Part shown: positions 17,645-27,346 of the stretch, one piece after another
Numbering within the stretch: position 1 is the first letter of the stretch
How the letters are laid out: every line of letters begins with the position of its first letter
Assembly (NCBI GenBank): GCA_937142015.1
Contig: CAKZQY010000255.1
Coordinates: 1-34,492, forward strand
DNA length: 34,492 nt
Source of the DNA: an uncultured Halobacteria archaeon
GTDB lineage: Archaea; Halobacteriota; Halobacteria; Halobacteriales; Haloferacaceae
Direction of reading: 5' to 3'
Notes under the pieces: generated by a model
Database searches by the model: none
What the model was told of the DNA's origin: nothing
Seen by the model: only the letters and a program-made list of their open reading frames with translations
Position numbers and translations under genes: made by a program

Positions 17645-18751
17645 TCACGCCGCTGCACCCCCAGTTGTCTCCTCGCGGACGGCGTCCAAGTCGGCGACGA
17701 ACGACTCCAGCATCTCTCTGGTGACGTGTGGCATACAGACGACACGGAGTTCGTCCTCGCCCGTCCGGAGAATACGCCACCCCTTCTCCGAGAGTCTCTC
17801 GAACACGTCGTTTGGCACGTCGGCAGCGACGATGGTCAGTTCCGGGTCGACAACGTCGTAGCCGCGTTCGCGGAACGCGTCGGCGAGCCACTCGGCGTTC
17901 GCACGTTCCCGTTCGTACGCCGCCTCGTAGCCGTCCGGCCACAGCGCTTCCAGTGCGGCGTAGGTACTTGCGGGCCCGGCACCGGAGCGAGTCGTCGTCA
18001 GCGTCGCCTCCGAGGTGCGTTCGAGGTACGGCGTGTCGACAGCCAGTGCGTCGAGCATCTCGACGTCCCGCGCGAGGAACCCGCCGGCTGGAATCGCCGC
18101 CTGTCCAGCCTTGTGTGGGTCGATGGTCATCGTGTCGACTGGCGCGTGGCCGAACTGCCAGTCGTGGTCCGTCGCTGGCAGGAAGAACCCGCCGTAGGCG
18201 GCGTCGACGTGGAACTGTGCGTCGACCGAGGCCGCGATCTCACCCAACTCTGGGATCGGCTCGACGATGCCGTACTCCGTGGTGCCGGCGACACCGACGA
18301 CGAGCACGGTGTCCTCGTCGGCGAGTCGCCTGACCTCCGTCAGATCGACGCGGTTGTCCTCGTCCGTCGGCGCGAGCCTGAGTTGCACGTCCAGCATGTC
18401 GGCCGCCTTCACGAACCCGAAGTGGAGCGCCTCTGACCCGACGGCGTTGGGTGCCTCCGTGTCGCCCAGCGCTCTTGCCGTCCGCATCGCCTGAATGTTC
18501 GCCTCCGTCCCGCCGGTCGTGACGTAGCCGTGTGGCTCGTCCAATCCGACAACCTCGCCCAACAGGTCGACTGCTCGCCGTTCCAGTTCGACGACTGTTT
18601 CGTACACTTCCGGCAGTGCCGGACTGTCGTCCATGAACCGCCGGGCCATCGCTGCCGCCTCGGGGTGTGTCCGCGTACACATCGAAGAGAGCACCCTGTC
18701 GAAGTCCTGCGGGTCGAATCTGTCTGACGCCCGTGAATTGGAATCGTGCAT
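17645..18751 (-). CDS. mfnA: PLP-dependent tyrosine/aspartate decarboxylase MfnA
   Basis: [50 protein letters not shown]. Start [13 protein letters not shown] at 18751. Confidence 0.92.
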   Translation of the reverse strand: MHDSNSRASDRFDPQDFDRVLSSMCTRTHPEAAAMARRFMDDSPALPEVYETVVELERRAVDLLGEVVGLDEPHGYVTTGGTEANIQAMRTARALGDTEAPNAVGSEALHFGFVKAADMLDVQLRLAPTDEDNRVDLTEVRRLADEDTVLVVGVAGTTEYGIVEPIPELGEIAASVDAQFHVDAAYGGFFLPATDHDWQFGHAPVDTMTIDPHKAGQAAIPAGGFLARDVEMLDALAVDTPYLERTSEATLTTTRSGAGPASTYAALEALWPDGYEAAYERERANAEWLADAFRERGYDVVDPELTIVAADVPNDVFERLSEKGWRILRTGEDELRVVCMPHVTREMLESFVADLDAVREETTGGAAA

Positions 18752-18818
18752 TATTTTGTTGTCTGCGAAGACGTTTCGAATAGCAAGAACTAATAATTTT
18801 CTTTGCTGTGTAACAGCC

Positions 18819-19184
18819 ATGGACGACAGTGTCGAGATCACTGTTCCGCGAGACGTTCTGGCGACTGCGCGGGACCGACGCGGCGACGACGAGTCGGTCG
18901 GTGACGTGCTGGCGCGGGCCGTCGGCCTCCTCGACCGTATCGAGTCGCGTAGTGAGACGAGCGACAGAGCCACGACCGCCGACAGTCGTGTCGGTGACGC
19001 AGACAGCAGGCCGACAACTGCTGGCACTCCCGACGCGGAGCAACTCGCCTGTAGCGACTGTGGCCGTGCCGGCCGTGTCGTGACAGTCGCGGACGACGAG
19101 GTGCTCTGTCTGAGCTGTTCAGACATGGAGCTCTCTGGGATGTGGTCCGAGACGGTCGACCGAGAGTCGATGTCGACCGAGTGA
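18819..19184 (+). CDS. Haloarchaeal zinc-ribbon-containing hypothetical protein (121 aa)
   Basis: [14 protein letters not shown]...[34 protein letters not shown]; two CxxC knuckles; TATA-like taataatttt about 26 nt upstream. Confidence 0.75.
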   Translation: MDDSVEITVPRDVLATARDRRGDDESVGDVLARAVGLLDRIESRSETSDRATTADSRVGDADSRPTTAGTPDAEQLACSDCGRAGRVVTVADDEVLCLSCSDMELSGMWSETVDRESMSTE

Positions 19185-19275
19185 GCGTCGGGAGTGAACG
19201 TTGGGAGTGAGCGTCGGGAGTAAACGTTGGGAGTGAGCGTCGGGAGTAAACGTTGGGAGTGAGCGTCGGGAGTGA
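19183..19275. repeat. 26-bp (13-bp half unit) tandem repeat at the stop codon of the preceding gene
   Basis: gagcgtcgggagt recurs at 19183, 19209, 19235 and 19261. Confidence 0.95.
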
Positions 19276-19392
19276 GTGTGTAGGCGTGTGAGTGAGTGAG
19301 AATCGAGGGAGACGGTCGTCGGGAGCGAGTGGTTCTCGCTCGGGCGTTTCGAAACACAACACATACGACGGTTCCCCCGAACGGTCACAACG

Positions 19393-20793
19393 ATGAGTCG
19401 AGGGTTACGCCACCCGCTCGTGGCAGTTCTCGTAGCAGTCTCGTTGACAGCCCCGTGGGTCGTCTCGTGGGCGACCGGGGCGGCCGGCGGGTACGCGCCG
19501 CTGACGACCGTCAGCGTGGCTGGGTTGGCGGTGTTAGGTGCGTCTTTCCTCCTCGCGTGGGGTGCAGAGACGGCGGAGAAGGACGTGCCGCGTGCGTTCG
19601 CGCTGGCAGTGTTGGCAGTGTTGGCAGTCGCGCCGGAGTACGCCGTCGACGCGCTGTACGCGTGGCAGGCGGGCGCTGGCGACGCTGCGGCCGGGAACCT
19701 CGCAGTCGCCAACATGACTGGCGCGAACCGGATTCTGATCGGGATCGGCTGGTCCGGGATCGCGCTGTTCTCGATTGCGCGCATGCGTCGGAGTTCGACG
19801 GCCGACGCCGACGCTGGGAGCGTGACAGCCGACGCCGACACTGGGAGCGTGACACCTGACGCCGACACTGGGGGGGCGACGGGCAACTACGTCCAACTCG
19901 ACCCGGGTATCGCCACGGAGATTCTGTTCCTGTTCGCGGCGACAGTCTACGCCTTCTTCGTCCCGCTCGGCGGCGGCATCGGCGCGCTGGACACGCTGAT
20001 TCTAGTCGGTCTGTACGCCACGTACATCGCGGTGATCATCCGTGGCGACGTAGACGAGGAGGAGGAACAGGTCGGCGTGCCCGCGTACCTCCAGCAGTGG
20101 AACACCCGGCCGCGCGTCTCTGCCGTGCTCTCGTTGTTCGTCTACTCCGGGTTCCTGATCTTCACCGCCGTGGAGCCGTTCGCCCACGGACTGGAGGAAC
20201 TGGGGCTCCAGTTGGGTATTCCCGAGTTCTTCATGATCCAGTGGATCGCGCCGCTGGCGAGTGAGTCGCCGGAGCTCATCGTCACGGCGTACCTCGTCAA
20301 CAAGGCTCGCTCGACGGCCGCGTTCAACGCCCTGATCTCCTCGAAGCTGAACCAGTGGACGCTGCTGATCGGGACGCTCGCGGTCGTCTACAGCATCTCC
20401 GCCGGCCAGTACGGCGTCCTCCAGTTCGACGTGAAACAGGCGGCGGAGATCTGGCTCACCGCGGCCCAGAGCTTCTTCGCGCTCGCGGTGCTCGTCAACT
20501 TCCGGATCTCCGCCGTCGAGGCTGTCACGATACTCGTGTTGTTCGTCTCACAGGTCGCCGTCGAGTTCGTGATCATCCAGACCATCGGCGAGACGGCAGC
20601 GACGACCATCGCCGGGTTCGAGGCGACGTACTCCATCTGGCTGTTGCTCGCCTACTCCGTGGTGTACATCGCCGCAACAGTGTTGTTGTTGGCGCTGCGA
20701 CGCGACGACTTCGAACGACTCACTCGCCTCACCGTGGCCGCGATTCGCGGTGAGACGGAGCCGGCCGCCGCAGACGGCGGTCGGCGGGAGTGA
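19393..20793 (+). CDS. Sodium/calcium exchanger (CaCA) family membrane protein
   Basis: Paired alpha-like repeats: APEYAVDALYAWQAG...NLAVANMTGANRILIGIGW and ASESPELIVTAYLVNKARSTAAFNALISSKLNQWTLLIG. Confidence 0.88.
   Translation: MSRGLRHPLVAVLVAVSLTAPWVVSWATGAAGGYAPLTTVSVAGLAVLGASFLLAWGAETAEKDVPRAFALAVLAVLAVAPEYAVDALYAWQAGAGDAAAGNLAVANMTGANRILIGIGWSGIALFSIARMRRSSTADADAGSVTADADTGSVTPDADTGGATGNYVQLDPGIATEILFLFAATVYAFFVPLGGGIGALDTLILVGLYATYIAVIIRGDVDEEEEQVGVPAYLQQWNTRPRVSAVLSLFVYSGFLIFTAVEPFAHGLEELGLQLGIPEFFMIQWIAPLASESPELIVTAYLVNKARSTAAFNALISSKLNQWTLLIGTLAVVYSISAGQYGVLQFDVKQAAEIWLTAAQSFFALAVLVNFRISAVEAVTILVLFVSQVAVEFVIIQTIGETAATTIAGFEATYSIWLLLAYSVVYIAATVLLLALRRDDFERLTRLTVAAIRGETEPAAADGGRRE
19801..19881. 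repeat. 27-bp tandem repeat in the central loop of the exchanger, 3 copies
   Basis: Units at 19801, 19828, 19855; encode (ADADTGSVT)n. Confidence 0.9.
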
Positions 20794-22400
20794 GAGCCGT
20801 GTCGCTGCTCGCCGTCGTCGTCTCGCGTGCCGACAGCGCGTCGGAACACGTCGGGCGACGACTCCGCGAACTCGGGTCGTGGACGGAACGAACGGACGAC
20901 TCTCGCCCCGACGGCGAGGGCGGTGGGACCGTCTACCGGAGCACGGACACCCCCGTCACCCTCGAACTCCGGACGTTCGACGCGTTCCACCTCCGGCTCG
21001 ACCACCCGGAGGCGGCGTTCTCCACAGAACCGGACGCGCTGGTGTTCGCCTCCCGCCACTCCGGTGACACCGGTTCGCTGTTGACCTGTCACTTCACGGG
21101 GAACTTCGGCGAGGCGGAGTACGGCGGCGACGACCACGCGTTCGCCCCCGCAGCGCCCGGCCTCCAGCGTGCGCTGGTGAGCGCGTTCGACGCGTACGCA
21201 CCCGAGGGGTACGAGGTCGGCATCGAGTGTACACACCACGGGCCGACGGCTGTCGGCGTCCCGTCGATCTTCGCCGAGCTCGGCAGCGACGAGTCGGAGT
21301 GGGACGACCCCGAGGGGGCGCGTGCCGTCGCACGTGCGATTCGGTCGCTGGCAACCGACGTGGTGACCGGAGAGCCAGCAACCGACGTGGTGACCGGAGA
21401 GCCAGCAACCGACGCGGTGACCGGAGAGCCAGCAACCGACGTGGTGACTGACGAGTCGACAGCCGACGCAGCGACCGGCGAGTCGACAGCCGACACAGCG
21501 ACCGGAGAGTCGGGGACAGATGCGATAACCGGGGAGTCAGGTAGCCAGACGGTCGAGAAGGAGCCACCGACACGGCACGTGTTCGGCGTCGGCGGCGGCC
21601 ACTACGCCCCACGGTTCGAGCGACTCCTCCGCGAGACAGCGTGGGGTGTCGGCCACATCGCCTCCAACTGGCAGTTGTCGGAGTTGGGCGACCCAGCGGC
21701 GGGCGTGGAGACGCTGGAGCGTGCGATGGCGGCGAGTGACGCGTCAGTCGTCGTCGCGGGTGAGGGTGGCGACGACGCGGCGGCGGCACTCGACGCCGCC
21801 GGCCACCGCGTCGTGAGCGAGACGTGGGTCCGCGAGGTCGACGACCGCCCGCTGGCCGTCGTCGACGCCGTCGAGTCGGACATCTGTTCCGTCGCCGACG
21901 GCCTCCGGTTCGGCACGGTCGAGGTGGGTGACCCGTCCGGCTACGCGGTCGTCGACCTGCCGAGTGACCTGCTCGACGCTGCGCGGCGAGTCGACACGGA
22001 GGCGACCAGACGAGCCGTGTTCGACAGGGCGGTCGCAGTCGAGACAGACGAGAACGGGAACCGTGTCGGTGAACGCGCCGCGCTGCCGGTCGGGGAAGCT
22101 GCAGCGGCCGCCCTCGACGGAGACCAGAGCCTAACAGACAGTGACACGCCAGCCGCGTACGACGACCTGATCGACAGCCTCGTCGACCTGCTCACGAGGG
22201 AGTTCGAGACGGTCGAGCGGAGGGACGGCCGGGTTCGGGCAGAGCGGGAGTCGTTCGATCCAGAACGAGCGAGGGCGTTGGGCGTTCCCGAGGGGCCGAA
22301 GTTCGGAACGCTGTCGAACGGCGTCGCGGTGGAAGTCGACGGGGAGACGGTCACACCCGACGACGTACAGTCCGTCGAGATTCAGACGTTCGAGCTGTGA
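20790..22400 (+). CDS. dtdA: D-aminoacyl-tRNA deacylase (archaeal DtdA type) with repeat insertion
   Basis: LAVVVSRADSASEHV, VFASRHSGDTGSLLTCHFTGNFGEAEYGG, IECTHHGPTAVGVPSIFAELGS, FGVGGGHYAPRFERLLRETAWGVGHIASNW. GTGA overlap with the upstream gene. Confidence 0.93.
   Translation: MRAVSLLAVVVSRADSASEHVGRRLRELGSWTERTDDSRPDGEGGGTVYRSTDTPVTLELRTFDAFHLRLDHPEAAFSTEPDALVFASRHSGDTGSLLTCHFTGNFGEAEYGGDDHAFAPAAPGLQRALVSAFDAYAPEGYEVGIECTHHGPTAVGVPSIFAELGSDESEWDDPEGARAVARAIRSLATDVVTGEPATDVVTGEPATDAVTGEPATDVVTDESTADAATGESTADTATGESGTDAITGESGSQTVEKEPPTRHVFGVGGGHYAPRFERLLRETAWGVGHIASNWQLSELGDPAAGVETLERAMAASDASVVVAGEGGDDAAAALDAAGHRVVSETWVREVDDRPLAVVDAVESDICSVADGLRFGTVEVGDPSGYAVVDLPSDLLDAARRVDTEATRRAVFDRAVAVETDENGNRVGERAALPVGEAAAAALDGDQSLTDSDTPAAYDDLIDSLVDLLTREFETVERRDGRVRAERESFDPERARALGVPEGPKFGTLSNGVAVEVDGETVTPDDVQSVEIQTFEL
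21351..21545. repeat. 27-bp tandem repeat inside dtdA, about 7 copies, increasingly degenerate 3'
   Basis: gcaaccgacg at 21351, 21378, 21405, 21432; encodes (ATDVVTGEP)n. Confidence 0.95.
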
Positions 22401-22512
22401 GCCTCTACTGTCGGCCACAAGTGTCGATAGATTGTCGCGCTTCACTCGGGGTTCCAACGCGTCTCGGTCCGGTTCTGTCACCCCCGGGTTCGATGGCTCG
22501 TGACCGACAGTA

Positions 22513-23571
22513 TCAGAACACCACGGGAGCGCCCTCGGTGACACGGAGGTCAGTTCGATCACCAGTGTCGACGGTCGTCTCGCGGCCCTGCACGACAACC
22601 TGAATCTCGTCCACGTCGGCGTCCGGGTCGACGACGTAGTTCGTCTGGTCGCCCTGGAAGAAGCGTTCACTCACCGTGCCCGCGAGTGGACCAGCGTCGG
22701 TCAACTGGAAGTCCTCCGGGCGGATCGAGACGGTTACCTCCTCGCCGTCGGCGGCATCGGGCGCGGGAATCGTGAGCCCGTCCGCGCCGCCGATGGCCGC
22801 GACTGACTCCCCGTCGCGGTGTTCGACAGTCGCCGACAGCAGGTTCGTGTCGCCGATGAAGTCGGCGACGAACTCCGTCGCTGGCTCGCGGTAGATCTCC
22901 TCCGGCGGACCGACCTGTTCGAGGTGCCCCTCGTTCATCACTGCGATCCGGTCGGACAGCGTCATCGCCACCTCCTGATCGTGGGTGACGTAGAAGAACG
23001 ACCCCTGCGTCTTCTCGTGAATCCGTCGGAGCTCCACCTGCATCAGCTTCCGGAGCTTCCGGTCGAGCGAGGAGAGCGGTTCGTCCAACAACAACACTGA
23101 CGGCTCGTTGACCAACGCCCGAGCGAGTGCGACACGCTGCTGTTGCCCGCCGGAGAGGTCCGACGGACTGCGGTCGGCGTACCCCGCCAAGTCGACCAAG
23201 TCGAGGTACTCTTCGATCATCTCCTCGCGTGTCGCCTCTGCGACCCCGTCCTTCTTCAGTCCGTAGCCGACGTTCTCCCCGGTCGACATGTGCGGGAACA
23301 ACGAGAGGTGTTGGAAGACGAGGTTGGTGTCTCGTGCCTCCGGCGGAATCCCGGCCATCGACTGTCCGTCGATGTACACGTCTCCCTCCGTCGGGCGCTC
23401 GAAGCCACTGATCATCCGGAGTGTCGTCGTCTTCCCACAGCCGGAGGGACCAACCAGCGTGAAGAACTCTCCCCGCCGAACGTCGAAGTCGATCCCCTCG
23501 ACTGCTGTCACGTCTCCGAACTCCTTGCGGACTCCGTCGAGCTGGACGAGCGTGTCTGCGTTCGTCGCCAT
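22513..23571 (-). CDS. potA: ABC transporter ATP-binding protein, spermidine/putrescine (PotA) type
   Basis: Walker A GPSGCGKTTT, signature LSGGQQQRVALARAL, Walker B SVLLLDEPLSSLD, C-terminal TOBE-like VSIRPEDFQL. Start MATNADTLVQL at 23571. Confidence 0.92.
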   Translation of the reverse strand: MATNADTLVQLDGVRKEFGDVTAVEGIDFDVRRGEFFTLVGPSGCGKTTTLRMISGFERPTEGDVYIDGQSMAGIPPEARDTNLVFQHLSLFPHMSTGENVGYGLKKDGVAEATREEMIEEYLDLVDLAGYADRSPSDLSGGQQQRVALARALVNEPSVLLLDEPLSSLDRKLRKLMQVELRRIHEKTQGSFFYVTHDQEVAMTLSDRIAVMNEGHLEQVGPPEEIYREPATEFVADFIGDTNLLSATVEHRDGESVAAIGGADGLTIPAPDAADGEEVTVSIRPEDFQLTDAGPLAGTVSERFFQGDQTNYVVDPDADVDEIQVVVQGRETTVDTGDRTDLRVTEGAPVVF

Positions 23572-23788
23572 CGTCGGCCCTTCCGTGACACGACGTATCA
23601 ATCTACCGACGCCTACCGCTCTGTATCCCTCCACCGCGGTCAGTGTGTCAGAAGAATTACTATATCTCGAAACAATAATAGGAGTGTTACGGAGACCAAA
23701 CGTCTCTCGGGAGAGCACCCTCCTCGTCGGGAATCTACGGAGTTTCGGGGGCAGTTTTATTATCCGTCGTTCAGAACGGTCGGTTGGT

Positions 23789-24928
23789 ATGTCACAGCCA
23801 AGTGACAACAAGACACAGGAGTCGACGAGCGGTCACAGCGTGAGCCGTCGGGCGTACCTCGCCGGGCTCGGGACCGCCGGGTTAGTCGCCGGAGCCGGCT
23901 GTACCGGTGGTGCCGGCGGCGGCTCGACACCGACGATCAACATCCTGACGTGGGAGGAGTACGCCGACCCGGACATCAAGAGTCGGATCGAGGACTCCGT
24001 GGGGGTCACACTGGAGATCACCAAGTCGACCTCCTCCTCGAAGATGTTCTCCTCGTGGAACTCCGGGCAGCACGAGCAGTACGACATCGCCATCCCGAAC
24101 AACAACTACGTCCCGAAGATGATGGACGCGGATCTGGCAGCGCCCGTCAACATGGACGTGATGTCCAACTACGGGGACGTCTACGAGAAGTTCAAAGGGT
24201 TCGCGGACACCCAGTTCACCAGCGGCGGCGACATGTACGGCGTGCCGGTTCGGTTCGGCTGGTACGGCTACTCCTACGACTCCCGGGAGATTCCCGAGGA
24301 CCACGAGCCGACGTACGACATGCTGTTCGACGAGGAGTACAGCGGGAACATCATCATGTACGACAACCACTTCAAGGCGATGTCCGGGGCGGCGCTGTAC
24401 CTCGGCTACCGGGACGCCTTCGAAGGAGACGCCGTCACCCTCTCACAGGATCAGATCGACGAGGTGAAACAGACGATGATCGAGCAGAAGGAGATGTTGC
24501 AGGGGTACATCGCCGCGGACCCGACGTACATCAAACAGTTCAAGCAGGGGAACTTCGTGATCGGGCAGTCCGGTCGCAACGAGATCGTCGAGATGTGGTC
24601 GAACGACAACATGTGGCCGAAGATGGCGACACCCAAAGAGGGGTCGCTGGCGTGGTTCGAGTCCGCCGTCGTCTCGACAGCCTCCGAGAACAAAGAGACC
24701 GCCTGGGAGGTCGTCAACGAGTACATCGGCGCACAGAACGGCGCGACGCTGGCGGAAGTCGGCTTCTCCCCGTCTGTCAACCCCAAGACACAGGAGAACC
24801 TCTCGGAGGAACAAAACGAGATGTTCGGCTCCATCGACCCGTCGCGTCTCGACGGCATGATCCCGTTCAAAGCTGTCGAGAACGAGGACGCGTGGCTCAC
24901 CGCGTGGGAGGAGATCAAGTCCGCCTGA
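23789..24928 (+). CDS. potD: ABC transporter substrate-binding Tat lipoprotein, PotD type
   Basis: SRRAYLAGLGTAGLVAGAGCTGG Tat/lipobox; INILTWEEYADPDIKSRIE... TATA ttttatta about 28 nt upstream of ATG23789. Confidence 0.9.
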   Translation: MSQPSDNKTQESTSGHSVSRRAYLAGLGTAGLVAGAGCTGGAGGGSTPTINILTWEEYADPDIKSRIEDSVGVTLEITKSTSSSKMFSSWNSGQHEQYDIAIPNNNYVPKMMDADLAAPVNMDVMSNYGDVYEKFKGFADTQFTSGGDMYGVPVRFGWYGYSYDSREIPEDHEPTYDMLFDEEYSGNIIMYDNHFKAMSGAALYLGYRDAFEGDAVTLSQDQIDEVKQTMIEQKEMLQGYIAADPTYIKQFKQGNFVIGQSGRNEIVEMWSNDNMWPKMATPKEGSLAWFESAVVSTASENKETAWEVVNEYIGAQNGATLAEVGFSPSVNPKTQENLSEEQNEMFGSIDPSRLDGMIPFKAVENEDAWLTAWEEIKSA

Positions 24929-24948
24929 GCAGAGACCGACGGAGCGGC

Positions 24949-25021
24949 CTCGACGCGGGCCGGTGCCCGGCGAGCACTCGACGCAGGCCGGTGCCCGGCG
25001 AGCACTCGACGCAGGCCGTCG
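24949..25021. repeat. 28-bp tandem repeat, about 2.6 copies
   Basis: ctcgacgcaggccggtgcccggcgagca at 24949, 24977, 25005. Confidence 0.93.
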
Positions 25022-25052
25022 ATTACCGGACCCTCGATACGGCTCGACCGCA

Positions 25053-25175
25053 CGTCCCGCAGCGCGCCGAGACGACCAATCGAACGTCCCGCAGCGCGCC
25101 GAGACGACCAATCGAACGTCCCACAGCGCGCCGAGACGACCAATCGAACGTCCCACAGCGCGCCGAGACGACCGA
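25053..25175. repeat. 32-bp tandem repeat, about 3.8 copies
   Basis: cgtcccgcagcgcgccgagacgaccaatcgaa at 25053, 25085, 25117, 25149. Confidence 0.95.
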
Positions 25176-25353
25176 CCGTGAGGAATAGACACGTACCCCA
25201 CAGCCGGAACGACGACCCTTGTGAGTTAGCCACGTGGCAGTGGGGTTTAGTATCCCGAGAGGGATTCCGACAGACGACAGGAGTCTCCGACAGATGCAAC
25301 TGACAGACACAGACGAGCGGACGACCGCCGGACAGAGCGGAGAGTGGTAACAG

Positions 25354-26268
25354 ATGGGAACGAGCACGGAGTCCGACGACACGCTGTCGTTCCTCCGCAC
25401 GGAGGACGGGAAGCTACTGGTGACGGCCGGCCCCTCCGGGGTGTGGCTCGGGCTGTTGTTGTTGTTGCCGTTGACGTTCATGATCACGGTGAGCTTCATG
25501 AACGTGAACGACAGCTACAACATCGTCTGGCAGCCGTCGCTGGAGAACTACGGCCAGCTGTTCGGGGGACAGGGGCCGTTCTGGCAGACGTCGTTCTTCG
25601 AGTCGTTGTTGCTGTCGTACTTCGTCGCGGCAGTGACGACGGTGTTGTGTCTCACGCTGGCGTTCCCGCTGGCGTACCTGCTGGCGCGGAAGGGCGGACG
25701 GCTGTTCAAGATCGTCATCTTCCTCGTGTTGTTGCCGTTCTTCACGATGTACCTCGTCAGAGCCTACTCGTGGCTGCTGATGTTCGGTCCCAGCGGGGTG
25801 TTGAACGCGACCCTCCTGCAGCTGGGGGTGATCGGCGAGCCGCTCGGGGTGTTGAATTTCGGCGTGCCGGCGATCATCGTCGGGCTCACACACGCGTACT
25901 TCCCGTACATGCTGCTGTCGCTGTACGCCAGTCTCGACGGGATCGACTTCTCGCTCGTGGAGGCGGCCCGCGACTTGGGAGCCTCCCGCGCGGAGGTGTT
26001 GATCGACGTGATTCTCCCGCTGGCGCTGCCGGGGATCATCAGCGGCAGTCTGTTCGTGTTCGTCCCGTCGCTCGGGGCGTTCATCACGCCGCGGTTCCTC
26101 GGACAGGGGAAAGTGTTGATGATCGGACAGCTGATCGAAGAACGCATCAACTCGCTGTACGCCATCGGCTACGGCAGCGCGGCGTCGATGTTCATCGTCG
26201 TCACCATCGTCGTCGCGTTCGGCGTGGCGTTCCGCTACGTGAGTGTCGACGAACTGGGAGGTGTCTGA
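25354..26268 (+). CDS. potB: ABC transporter permease, PotB type
   Basis: Multi-TM protein with permease EAA motif EAARDLGASRAEVLIDVILPLALPGI. Confidence 0.9.
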   Translation: MGTSTESDDTLSFLRTEDGKLLVTAGPSGVWLGLLLLLPLTFMITVSFMNVNDSYNIVWQPSLENYGQLFGGQGPFWQTSFFESLLLSYFVAAVTTVLCLTLAFPLAYLLARKGGRLFKIVIFLVLLPFFTMYLVRAYSWLLMFGPSGVLNATLLQLGVIGEPLGVLNFGVPAIIVGLTHAYFPYMLLSLYASLDGIDFSLVEAARDLGASRAEVLIDVILPLALPGIISGSLFVFVPSLGAFITPRFLGQGKVLMIGQLIEERINSLYAIGYGSAASMFIVVTIVVAFGVAFRYVSVDELGGV

Positions 26269-26269
26269 G

Positions 26270-27208
26270 ATGGCGACAGAGACGGACACGGCCGAGACCG
26301 CAGACGGACGAGCCGGACAGGAGACCGCGACAGCGACGGTCGGCGCGACCGGACTGCTGGATCACGAACAGCGCGAGCGGCTCTACAGCCGGCTGTTGTA
26401 CCTGATCGCCGGGTTGCTGTTGGTGTTCCTGTGGATTCCGCTGACCGTGATGGTGTTCCTGTCGTTCGCACGCAACTCCAGCACCCTGTTCCCGTTCGAG
26501 GGGTTCACCGTCGAGCACTACCTCGCCACCTTCGCCGACGCGGGACTGATGGGCGCGCTGTACAACAGCGTGCAGGTGGCGACTCTCTCGGCGACCATCG
26601 CCACCGTGCTGGGTGTGTTGGCCTCCCTCGCCTTGGCGCGACGGGACTTCCGGTTCAAACAGGGGTTCCGCACGTTCGGCATCCTCCCGATGATCGTCCC
26701 CGGTGTCGTGCTCGGCATCGCGCTGTTGATCTACTTCCGCACGCTGCTGTCGGGGCTCCCGCTCGTGGGTGACCTGTTCGTCCCCGGGTTCCTGACGCTG
26801 GTGTTGACACACAGCGTGTACGGGTTCCCGTTCGTGTTGCTGATCGTCTCTGCGCGGCTGTACACGTTCGACGAGTCGCTGGAGGAGGCGGCGCGTGACC
26901 TCGGTGCCGGTCCACTGGAGACGTTCAAGGACGTGACGTTCCCCGTCGTCGCGCCAGCCATCGGTGCCGGCTTCCTGTTCGCGTGGATCAGATCCTTCGA
27001 GGACTTCATCCGTGCGTTCTTCGTCAAGGGGACGATGGACGTGTTGACGACCGCGATGTTCTCGATGATCAAGTACGGGGCCGCCCCGAAGATGAACGCG
27101 ATCTCCTCGTTCATCGTGTTCCTCATCGCTATCGTGCTCGCGGTTGCGATGAACGTCGGCAACGTCACCGAGTACGTCGCCGCGGGCGGCGGTGACCCGG
27201 ACGAGTAG
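26270..27208 (+). CDS. potC: ABC transporter permease, PotC type
   Basis: Multi-TM protein with EEAARDLGAGPLETFKDVTFPVVAPAI. Start ATG26270 directly after the potB stop. Confidence 0.9.
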   Translation: MATETDTAETADGRAGQETATATVGATGLLDHEQRERLYSRLLYLIAGLLLVFLWIPLTVMVFLSFARNSSTLFPFEGFTVEHYLATFADAGLMGALYNSVQVATLSATIATVLGVLASLALARRDFRFKQGFRTFGILPMIVPGVVLGIALLIYFRTLLSGLPLVGDLFVPGFLTLVLTHSVYGFPFVLLIVSARLYTFDESLEEAARDLGAGPLETFKDVTFPVVAPAIGAGFLFAWIRSFEDFIRAFFVKGTMDVLTTAMFSMIKYGAAPKMNAISSFIVFLIAIVLAVAMNVGNVTEYVAAGGGDPDE

Positions 27209-27275
27209 CCGCCGCGGGCGGCGGTGACCCAGACGAGTGACCGTCGCGGGCGGCGGTGACCCAGACGAGTAGCCG
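27182..27275. repeat. 32-bp tandem repeat, about 3 copies, spanning the potC stop codon
   Basis: gcgggcggcggtgaccc at 27182, 27214 and 27246. Confidence 0.93.
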
Positions 27276-27346
27276 CCGAGATCGCCCAGAACGGATTGGG
27301 ACACGACAGCGGAGGCCTTTTTTGAACCGGCGGCGTCGGTACGCGT

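Noticed and set aside
17114-18436. 440-aa plus-strand ORF opposite the synthetase and mfnA
   Set aside because: Shadow ORF; no recognizable motifs while the opposite strand is strongly supported.
23950-25188. 412-aa plus-strand ORF overlapping potD
   Set aside because: Arg/His-rich off-frame translation of potD and the following repeats.
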